Source: an uncultured Solirubrobacteraceae bacterium (GTDB lineage Bacteria > Actinomycetota > Thermoleophilia > Solirubrobacterales > Solirubrobacteraceae). From it: 21,464 nt of DNA. The stretch spans positions 1 to 21,464 of the forward strand of contig CATPBV010000274.1 in NCBI GenBank assembly GCA_955652345.1, in the 5' to 3' direction. The stretch's first letter is position 1. Every line of letters starts with the position of its first letter. The position numbers and the translations under genes were made by a program. The notes under the pieces are model-generated. The model did no database searches and was not told the DNA's origin. It saw only the letters and a list, made by a program, of their open reading frames with translations. Below, one piece after another: positions 15,733-21,464 of the stretch.

Positions 15733-16359
15733 GTGCCTCGCCTAGGGAACGTCCTAGCGCCACACGACAGGCTCTACTTCGAGCTGTTCGAGCGCGCCGG
15801 GAAGAACATGCATCAGGCGACGACCCTGCTCGACCAGCTGCTCTCCGAGTATCCGGACCACAAGGAGCTCGCCGCTGAGATCCTCGACTGCGAACACGAA
15901 GGCGACCACATCGTCCACGACATCTATCAGCGCCTCAACCAGACGTTCGTCACGCCGTTCGATCGCGAGGACATCCTCTCGCTCGCCTCGGCGGTCGACG
16001 ACGTCGTTGATTACACCGAGGAAGTTGCCGATTACCTCGGCCTGTACCGGATCGAGGCGCCCACGGACCAGTCACTAGCGCTCGCGCGGGTCCTCAAGGC
16101 GGCGACGGCGCATCTCGCCGAGGCGATGCCGAGGCTCCGCGGCTTCCGCGACCTGTCGGAGCAGACGATCGAGGTTCACCGGCTCGAGAACGAAGGAGAC
16201 AGGATCGTCCGTGAGGCGGTCGCGTCGCTGTTCGACGGCGGAATCGATCCGATGGTCGTGATCCGCTGGAAGGACCTCTACGAGCGCCTCGAGGCCGCGA
16301 TCGACGCCACAGAGCGCGTAGCGAACGTCCTTGAGAGCATCGTCATCAAAAACTCGTAG
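15733..16359 (+). CDS. DUF47 family PhoU-like protein
   Basis: A 208-aa all-helical cytoplasmic protein. The pattern fits DUF47: YFELFERAGKNMHQAT in the first helix, EILDCEHEGDHIVHDIYQRLNQTFVTPFDREDIL in the second repeat, AVDDVVDYTEEVADY, then a PhoU-like second half with VHRLENEGDRIVREAVASLF and RWKDLYERLEAAIDATERVANVLESIVIKNS. The E/D-rich positions in EHEGD and ENEGD bind metal in PhoU relatives. DUF47 genes usually stand next to a PiT-type phosphate permease and modulate it, but none is visible within the window. Translation starts at GTG 15733 directly behind a -10-like hexamer. Confidence 0.9.
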   Translation: MPRLGNVLAPHDRLYFELFERAGKNMHQATTLLDQLLSEYPDHKELAAEILDCEHEGDHIVHDIYQRLNQTFVTPFDREDILSLASAVDDVVDYTEEVADYLGLYRIEAPTDQSLALARVLKAATAHLAEAMPRLRGFRDLSEQTIEVHRLENEGDRIVREAVASLFDGGIDPMVVIRWKDLYERLEAAIDATERVANVLESIVIKNS

Positions 16360-16388
16360 GTGGGCCTCATGCCGCCCCGAGGCCACCT
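16358..16388 (+). terminator. Hairpin after the DUF47 gene
   Basis: AGGTGGGCCTC (16358-16368) pairs with GAGGCCACCT (16379-16388) over 10 base pairs with one bulged G and a 10-base loop. It begins in the stop codon of the DUF47 gene. No T-run follows, as is common in GC-rich actinobacteria. Confidence 0.45.
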
Positions 16389-16442
16389 CGAAGCCCGGGC
16401 CGCAACTCGGACGGGTGCCGAGCCCCCTGGCAGCCCGTGCAG

Positions 16443-16448
16443 TACGTT
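16443..16448 (+). promoter_or_regulatory. -10 element of the AhpD-like gene, leaderless arrangement
   Basis: TACGTT, then GATCGC, then the ATG at 16455. Again six bases separate hexamer and start codon, and no ribosome site is present. A GTG at 16437 lies upstream of this element and is therefore rejected as start. Confidence 0.5.
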
Positions 16449-16454
16449 GATCGC

Positions 16455-16946
16455 ATGACGACACAAGCGACGACACAACCAATCCCCGTCCGACTCGACG
16501 TCGACAGCCACGCCGCAATCTTCATGCGCGCGATGGCTCATCTGGACAATGCAGCGACGAAAGAGCTCGATCGAGTTGACTTCGAGCACCGGCTCCGCGA
16601 GCTGGTCCGCATCCGCGCTTCGCAGATCAATGGCTGCGCCTACTGCATCGACATGCACACCAAGGATGCTCGCGCGATCGGGGAGACCGAGCAGCGTCTG
16701 TATGGGCTCACGGCCTGGAGCGAGACGCCGTACTTCTCGGACCGTGAGCGCGCTGCACTGGCGTTCACGGAGTCGGTGACGTTGCTCGCCTCAGACCACG
16801 TGCCAGCCGCGGCCTATGAAGCCGTCGCCGCGCATTTCAGCCCCGATGAGATCGCTGCGTTGCTCAGTCTGATCGTCGCAATCAACGCATGGAATGCGAT
16901 CGGCGTGAGCACGCGGGCCTGGGAACCCGGCTCCTACCAGCCGTGA
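16455..16946 (+). CDS. AhpD-like carboxymuconolactone decarboxylase family protein
   Basis: A 163-aa helical protein of the CMD/AhpD family. The central motif is LVRIRASQINGCAYCIDMHTKDAR, with the redox pair Cys-x-x-Cys and a His three residues on, the arrangement of alkylhydroperoxidases of AhpD type; the second half (ERAALAFTESVTLL, FSPDEIAALLSLIVAINAWNAIG) completes the fold. Likely role: peroxide reduction using a lipoyl or thiol donor, or a related thiol-dependent reaction. The substrate is not evident. The start ATG 16455 is chosen because the -10-like TACGTT lies six bases ahead, which excludes the GTG at 16437. It converges on the acyltransferase gene with a hairpin between. Confidence 0.9.
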   Translation: MTTQATTQPIPVRLDVDSHAAIFMRAMAHLDNAATKELDRVDFEHRLRELVRIRASQINGCAYCIDMHTKDARAIGETEQRLYGLTAWSETPYFSDRERAALAFTESVTLLASDHVPAAAYEAVAAHFSPDEIAALLSLIVAINAWNAIGVSTRAWEPGSYQP

Positions 16947-16952
16947 GTATCA

Positions 16953-16969
16953 GCCGGGCGGCGCTCGGC
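16953..16969 (+). terminator. Hairpin between the convergent AhpD-like and acyltransferase genes
   Basis: GCCGGGC and GCTCGGC pair over 7 bases, one of them a G-U pair, around a 3-base loop. It lies 6 bases after the AhpD-like stop. The wobble forms only in the + strand RNA, so it serves that direction better. Confidence 0.4.
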
Positions 16970-16973
16970 CGCA

Positions 16974-17594
16974 TCAGGCCACGGTCGGGTCGAACTCGCC
17001 GCCGGCCTCCTGCGCGACTGGGTAGTCGATCGTTCTGAGCACGCGCGCGGGCACACCCGCCGCAATCGAGAAGGCGGGAATGTCGGCGGTGACGACGGAG
17101 TTCGCTCCGATCACGCACCGCTCGCCGATCGTCACTCCGCTCGTGACGACCACGTTGGCTCCGCACCAGACGTTGTCGCCGATGCGCGTGGGTCCCTTGG
17201 TAGTGAAGCCCTGCCACGGAACCGGCCGCACCGCGTCGTCGAACCGGTGGCTCGCGTCCGTGATGAAGCAGCCATTGGCGAACATGCAGTGATTGCCGAT
17301 GTCGACCAGGTCCAGGGCCGCGACCATGACCCCAAGATTCAGGAACGTCCCAGCTCCGATCCGGATCCTGGCGCTCCCCGGGGCCGTCAGCCACACCCCC
17401 GGCTCGAGCAGTGCGTGCGGCCCGATCTCGAGCCGCCCCTCGCGCAGCGCCTCGAGCACGTTGCCGTGCACCGGCCAGCGCACGAACGCCTCGCGGCGCA
17501 TGAACTCCAAGTGGATCCGGGCCCGGTTCCAGGGCAGCGAGTTGCGCTCGTACCAGCGCCACTTCTGCGCCCACAGCTTGGCCCGCGCGTACAC
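16974..17594 (-). CDS. Left-handed beta-helix acyltransferase (hexapeptide repeat)
   Basis: A 206-aa acyltransferase of the LbH superfamily. After a basic, aromatic N-terminal stretch (residues 1-50, with RAKLWAQKWRWYERN) come many imperfect hexapeptide turns: LEIGPHALLEPGVWL, IRIGAGTFLNLGVMV, VDIGNHCMFANGCFI, TRIGDNVWCGANVVV, VTIGERCVIGANSVV, then the closing AGVPARVLRTI seen in maltose/galactoside O-acetyltransferases. ITDASHR supplies a His that is catalytic in this group. It probably acetylates a sugar or envelope component. The GTG at 17612 has no supporting signal. I choose the GTG at 17594, six bases after a -10-like TACCGT, which would make the mRNA leaderless. It diverges from the ceramidase-like gene. 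Confidence 0.85.
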   Translation of the reverse strand: MYARAKLWAQKWRWYERNSLPWNRARIHLEFMRREAFVRWPVHGNVLEALREGRLEIGPHALLEPGVWLTAPGSARIRIGAGTFLNLGVMVAALDLVDIGNHCMFANGCFITDASHRFDDAVRPVPWQGFTTKGPTRIGDNVWCGANVVVTSGVTIGERCVIGANSVVTADIPAFSIAAGVPARVLRTIDYPVAQEAGGEFDPTVA

Positions 17595-17600
17595 GTGACG

Positions 17601-17606
17601 ACGGTA
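17601..17606 (-). promoter_or_regulatory. -10 element of the acyltransferase gene, leaderless arrangement
   Basis: TACCGT on the - strand, then CGTCAC, then GTG at 17594. It lies within a frame that could extend to a GTG at 17612. The matching spacing at four other genes in the window supports the downstream start. Confidence 0.42.
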
Positions 17607-17653
17607 ACGCACCGGCCACTCGCAGCCCCCTGGCGCGAGGCCCCGCGTTGAAG

Positions 17654-17659
17654 TAGGTT
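17654..17659 (+). promoter_or_regulatory. -10 element of the ceramidase-like gene, leaderless arrangement
   Basis: TAGGTT, then AGGGCC, then GTG at 17666. CTGGCG stands 18 bases upstream as a weak -35. The divergent -10 of the acyltransferase gene lies 48 bases away, so the two promoters share one short control region. Confidence 0.48.
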
Positions 17660-17665
17660 AGGGCC

Positions 17666-19981
17666 GTGGCCCGAGGGAGGATCGCAGCCGCGCTAGCGGC
17701 AACTGTGGCGGTCGTGCTGGTGGCCACACCCGCGTCGCCGGCGAAGGCTCCGCCGGCCAGCTTTCAGGTGGGCGCCGCGGAGGTGAACATCACGCCGGCG
17801 TACTACTCCCATGGGGCGCCGTTCCCCTCGCCCGTGCCGCCCTCGTGCGTTGCCGGCACGCCCCCGGGCACCACTCCCCAGAAGTATTTCAACGGCATCC
17901 GCTACTTCGCGTTCGAGGATCCCTACCACGTCGTCCCGGGCTCGCCGCCGGATGAGTACGACCCGAGCGCGAACGGCGGCGCCGGGGAGCCATTCTGCAA
18001 GCTGGATGGAAAGCCGTTCCGCGTCCCCGAATATGGTCATCACGTCGTGGACCCCTCGAAACGCTACGAGGGCATCTACCTCGCCGGAGGCAACGGACTG
18101 AACCGCACGGCGAAGGCGACCATCGCCGGCAACCCCTTGCAAGCGCAGGCGATCGTGTTCGGACGGGGCTCGAAGCGCGTCGCGCTCGTCGAGCTCGACA
18201 GCATCGGCACGTTCAACGCCGATTACCAGCGGATCCGCGACCTCGTGGCTCGGCAGCGCCCCGACCTCCGGCGGATGCAGGTCGTGATCTCCTCGACCCA
18301 CAACGAGTCGGCTCCCGACTCGATCGGCATCTGGGGCGCGACGCAGCTCACGACCGGGGTCAACCACCTGTACATCAACTGGGAGGTGGCGCGCGTCGCA
18401 CAAGCGATCGAGCACGCGGCGGACGCCATGCGCCCCGCGCGCCTGAAGATCGGCGAGGCAACGGACCCGAACAACTTCCTGCCGTGCTTTTCGAGCTACC
18501 CGTACCTCGCGGACCGCCACATCCACGTGTTACAGGCGGTGCAGAGCGCCGCCCCGCACAAGGCGATCGCGACGATCATGGAGTACGGCATCCACGACGA
18601 GACGCTCGGCTTCAGCGGCGAGCCGCCTAGCGATCTCCCGGTCAAGGGGCCGGATGCCGCCAACCCGGAGGGCTACTACCGCCGGGTGATCGCCGGCGAC
18701 TGGGGCGGGTTCTTCCGGCACGACGTCGAGGCTCGCCTGGGCGGCGTCGCGATGAACATCGCCGGGCCGGTGGGCAGCGTCGAGATGCCCGTGGTGTTCC
18801 CGGCCGGCACCAACGTGAGCCGAACCCCCGTGGTGGGACCCGGCCAGCACGCCCCGGCGACCAACGGCGACAGCGCACTCGGCGACTGTGGGCGGACGGC
18901 CGAGCTCCCTCCACACTCCTCGCCGCTCACGATCGATCAGCTGACACGGGCGCGGGACATCGCTTCGTTCCTGGCGAAGGACGCGCTGCGGACGCTCGAC
19001 CACGCGCCGTACGCCTCCCGCACGGCGCTGTCCGTCGCCAGCTCCCCGGTGATCACGCTGTCACTCCGCGACAACTCGGCGTTCAACCTGGCCGCCACCT
19101 TCGGGCTGTTTCCCGACCGGCCCGTTCTGAAGGGGCCGGGAGGCATCTTCGAGCTCCGGACCCAGGTCTCCGTGATCAGGCTCGCCGATGCCGAGATGAT
19201 CACGCTGCCCGGCGAGATGTTCCCGCAGGCGACGATTCGCGGCTATTTCGGTCCGGCTGACATGGCCTTCCCCCAGGAGCCGATCACGCCCTGGCTCGCC
19301 ACCGAGATGAACGCTCCCCACCGGTTCTTCCTGGGCCTCTCGCAGGACATGATCGGTTACCTGATGCCTCCGGGGAACTTCGTCGGCGACTGCATCCAGG
19401 ACGACGGCATGGGCCACTGCACGCTCACGCAGGCGATGGACGACCCGTGGCACAGTTGGGAGCTGGTCGCCGCCAACGGAGCGAACGACCGCTTCGGCCA
19501 GCATCACAGCGACGACAGTGAGTCGCTCGGTCCAGTCGAGACTCAGATCGCCGCCGCCACGCAGCGGCTGCTCGCCGCGACCCCCGACCGAAGCGCGGTC
19601 ACCCGGCTCGGCCGCTACATCGATCCGAACGGCACCCTCGACCGAAGCCCCCTGAATGGAGCGGTCGGCGTGTGGGTGCTGCCGCCGGGCGAGCACTCGT
19701 TCATCCCAGGACACGGCGCGATCTACGCGCTCCCGGGGCGTCGGCTTCCCCGCGGGGTTAAGGCGATCGGGGTGGCGCTCGCGCCGATGGACTACAACGG
19801 ATTGGCTCAGCGCGCGGTGGCCGATGGGACCGCGGGCGTCCTGCTCGGCTGCTTGCGCCCGCCCGTCCGCCTGTACGTCGACGTGTATCCGGACCTGGGC
19901 GGCGCGCTCACTGCCAGCCACGGCGGGGGCACGCAGGTCACACAGCTCCGCTGCGTCCAGGTTGAGCCAGGGCTGCCCTAG
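17666..19981 (+). CDS. Secreted neutral/alkaline ceramidase-like hydrolase
   Basis: A 771-aa protein with a Sec signal peptide (MARGRIAAAL, hydrophobic to about 20, cleavage probably after AKA at 28). The mature start QVGAAEVNITPA recalls the first strand of neutral/alkaline ceramidases (PF04734). Candidate zinc ligands sit in family-like positions: His212 in SSTHNESAPD, His310 in YGIHDETLG, Glu517 in TLPGEMFPQ. The region around NIAGPVGSVEMP (364-375) corresponds to the catalytic NxGDVSPN loop but is clearly altered, so activity on ceramide is uncertain. The C-terminal part (about 650-771) is beta-rich with no recognised domain. Its neighbours do not suggest a pathway. The start GTG is directly behind a -10-like hexamer. 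It converges on uvrA with 11 bases between the stop codons. Confidence 0.75.
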   Translation: MARGRIAAALAATVAVVLVATPASPAKAPPASFQVGAAEVNITPAYYSHGAPFPSPVPPSCVAGTPPGTTPQKYFNGIRYFAFEDPYHVVPGSPPDEYDPSANGGAGEPFCKLDGKPFRVPEYGHHVVDPSKRYEGIYLAGGNGLNRTAKATIAGNPLQAQAIVFGRGSKRVALVELDSIGTFNADYQRIRDLVARQRPDLRRMQVVISSTHNESAPDSIGIWGATQLTTGVNHLYINWEVARVAQAIEHAADAMRPARLKIGEATDPNNFLPCFSSYPYLADRHIHVLQAVQSAAPHKAIATIMEYGIHDETLGFSGEPPSDLPVKGPDAANPEGYYRRVIAGDWGGFFRHDVEARLGGVAMNIAGPVGSVEMPVVFPAGTNVSRTPVVGPGQHAPATNGDSALGDCGRTAELPPHSSPLTIDQLTRARDIASFLAKDALRTLDHAPYASRTALSVASSPVITLSLRDNSAFNLAATFGLFPDRPVLKGPGGIFELRTQVSVIRLADAEMITLPGEMFPQATIRGYFGPADMAFPQEPITPWLATEMNAPHRFFLGLSQDMIGYLMPPGNFVGDCIQDDGMGHCTLTQAMDDPWHSWELVAANGANDRFGQHHSDDSESLGPVETQIAAATQRLLAATPDRSAVTRLGRYIDPNGTLDRSPLNGAVGVWVLPPGEHSFIPGHGAIYALPGRRLPRGVKAIGVALAPMDYNGLAQRAVADGTAGVLLGCLRPPVRLYVDVYPDLGGALTASHGGGTQVTQLRCVQVEPGLP

Positions 19982-19992
19982 GCCGACCCGGG

Positions 19993-21464
19993 CTACTTCA
20001 ACGCGGCCGCCGCCCGTGGCCGACGGACCGCGCGGCCGCCGTTGCTCCGCGCTGCCCTCGGCGACGGCTCGAGCACGCTGGAGAGGAAGCCGCCCGTATA
20101 GGACTTCGGGTTCGCAGCGACCTGCTCGGGCGTACCGGTGGCCACGAGCGCTCCGCCCTCCTCACCGCCCTCCGGACCGAGGTCGATGATCCGGTCCGAG
20201 ACCTTGATGACATCGAGGTTGTGTTCGATCACGACCACCGTGTTGCCGGTGCTCACGAGCCGATCGAGCACCTCGAGCAGGAGGTGGATGTCCGCGAAGT
20301 GCAGGCCCGTGGTGGGCTCGTCGAGGATGTACAGGGTCCGTCCGGTCGCAACCTTGCAGAGCTCGGCCGCAAGCTTGACCCGCTGCGCCTCGCCCCCCGA
20401 CAGCGTCGTCGCCGGCTGACCGAGCCGCATATAGCCGAGCCCCACGTCGTTCAGCGTCTGTACTCGCCTGCGGATCTTCGGGATGTGCGCGAAGAACTCG
20501 AGCGCCTCCTCGATCGGCATCTCGAGCACGTCGGCGATCGTCTTGCCCTTGAAGCGGACCTCGAGCGTCTCCCGGTTGTAGCGCTTGCCATGGCACTGCT
20601 CGCACGGCACGTACACGTCGGGGAGAAAGTGCATCTCGATCTTGATCTGGCCATCGCCGCGACACACCTCGCACCGCCCGCCCTTGACGTTGAACGAGAA
20701 CCGGCCGGGCTTGTAGCCGCGTGCTCGGGCCTCCTGGGTCTTGGAGAACAGCTCGCGGATCTGGTCGAACAACCCGATGTACGTGGCTGGATTCGACCGG
20801 GGCGTGCGGCCGATCGGCGACTGGTCGACGGAGATGATCTTGTCCAGCTGCTCGAGCCCGGTGATCCGCTTGTGCGCCCCGGCGCGCTGACGGGTGCGGT
20901 GAAGTCTGTTCGCGACGGCCTTGTGAAGCACCTCGTTGACGAGCGTGGACTTCCCCGAGCCCGAGACGCCGGTGACGCAACACAGCACCCCGAGGGGGAA
21001 CTTGACGTCGATTCCGCGCAGGTTGTGCTGGGAGGCTCCTTCGATTCCGACGTATCCGGCCGGGCGGCGCCGCCGTCGTGGCGTCTCGATCACGCGCGTG
21101 CCCGCCAGGAACTGCCCGGTGAGCGACTCCGGAACCCTGGCGATCTCCTTCGCGGTGCCCTCCGCGACGACGTGGCCGCCGTGCTCCCCCGCCCCGGGTC
21201 CCATGTCCACCAGATGGTCGGCGGCGTACATCGTGCCCTCATCGTGCTCGACGACTATCACCGTGTTCCCGAGGTCACGCAGGCGCTCGAGCGTCGCGAT
21301 CAGTTTCGCGTTGTCGCGCTGGTGCAGCCCGATCGACGGTTCGTCGAGGATGTAGAGCACGCCCACGAGCGACGAGCCGATCTGCGTCGCGAGCCTGATC
21401 CGCTGCGCTTCGCCGCCCGACAGCGTCGCCGAGGCTCGGTCCATCGACAGGTAGCCGACGCCCA
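19993..21464 (-). CDS. uvrA: Excinuclease ABC subunit A, C-terminal half (partial)
   Basis: About half of UvrA, the damage-recognition ATPase of nucleotide excision repair; the reading frame continues past the right edge (VGYLSMDRASATLSGGEAQR is in frame to the last bases), so the N-terminus is outside. Visible are the first ABC signature LSGGEAQRIRLA with Walker B VLYILDEPSIGLHQRD, the second Walker A GVSGSGKSTLV, the C-terminal zinc finger CEVCRGDG...CEQCHGKRY, the second signature LSGGEAQRVKLA with YILDEPTTGLH and VIEHNLDVIKVSDRIIDLGPEGG. The tail after SVLEPSP is Arg/Ala-rich. The ATG at 21444 is internal and not the start. Confidence 0.97.
   Translation of the reverse strand, partial: GVGYLSMDRASATLSGGEAQRIRLATQIGSSLVGVLYILDEPSIGLHQRDNAKLIATLERLRDLGNTVIVVEHDEGTMYAADHLVDMGPGAGEHGGHVVAEGTAKEIARVPESLTGQFLAGTRVIETPRRRRRPAGYVGIEGASQHNLRGIDVKFPLGVLCCVTGVSGSGKSTLVNEVLHKAVANRLHRTRQRAGAHKRITGLEQLDKIISVDQSPIGRTPRSNPATYIGLFDQIRELFSKTQEARARGYKPGRFSFNVKGGRCEVCRGDGQIKIEMHFLPDVYVPCEQCHGKRYNRETLEVRFKGKTIADVLEMPIEEALEFFAHIPKIRRRVQTLNDVGLGYMRLGQPATTLSGGEAQRVKLAAELCKVATGRTLYILDEPTTGLHFADIHLLLEVLDRLVSTGNTVVVIEHNLDVIKVSDRIIDLGPEGGEEGGALVATGTPEQVAANPKSYTGGFLSSVLEPSPRAARSNGGRAVRRPRAAAALK

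Noticed and set aside
17595..17612. Longer acyltransferase start at GTG 17612
   Set aside because: No ribosome site or -10 in position; GTG 17594 has a -10-like hexamer six bases ahead, as at four other genes.
19061..19921. 286-codon - strand frame inside the ceramidase-like gene
   Set aside because: Antisense shadow with Arg/Gly/His bias and no recognisable motifs.

Overview
The window is GC-rich, gene-dense bacterial chromosome. The gene content points to an actinobacterium: a Rex regulator with a glutaredoxin-like neighbour, a tandem TrkA-N pair, a K+-independent-type H+-pyrophosphatase, a DUF1844 protein, GTG/TTG starts, and start codons sitting directly behind -10-like hexamers. A deep-branching class such as Thermoleophilia is my guess; no rRNA or other marker settles it. 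I see no tRNA, rRNA, CRISPR array, insertion sequence, prophage or replication origin.

Left part (1-10.7 kb). A 5'-truncated HNH endonuclease gene enters from the left edge on the + strand. Everything from 435 to 10723 is then on the - strand. Read in transcription order, there is first an eight-gene chain, tsaE-tsaB-rimI-tsaD-glutaredoxin-rex-GCS2 ligase-DUF1844. Its first five junctions are ATGA or GTGA overlaps and its last two are gaps of 13 and 4 bases. It combines tRNA t6A synthesis and ribosomal protein acetylation with redox sensing and thiol-type functions. Next comes the proton-pumping pyrophosphatase hppA behind a 194-bp leader. After a 357-bp non-coding stretch there is a three-gene unit of two TrkA-type nucleotide-binding proteins and a ferredoxin-reductase-like FAD enzyme.

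Middle (10.8-16.9 kb). A MOP-type flippase gene (+) runs 285 bases into the convergent family 4 uracil-DNA glycosylase gene (-). A pantothenate operon follows on the + strand: DUF2520 Rossmann protein, panC, panB. Then come a DUF47/PhoU-like gene and an AhpD/carboxymuconolactone decarboxylase-like gene.

Right part (16.9-21.5 kb). A left-handed beta-helix acyltransferase (-) and a large secreted ceramidase-like hydrolase (+) diverge from a 71-bp spacer. The C-terminal half of uvrA (-) runs off the right edge.

Most of the window is housekeeping. The observations I rate highest are a recurring TAnnnT-N6-start arrangement that predicts leaderless transcripts at five genes, the t6A-redox chain, the DUF2520 gene as a candidate for the missing ketopantoate reductase step, and the long antisense overlap of the flippase and udg genes.
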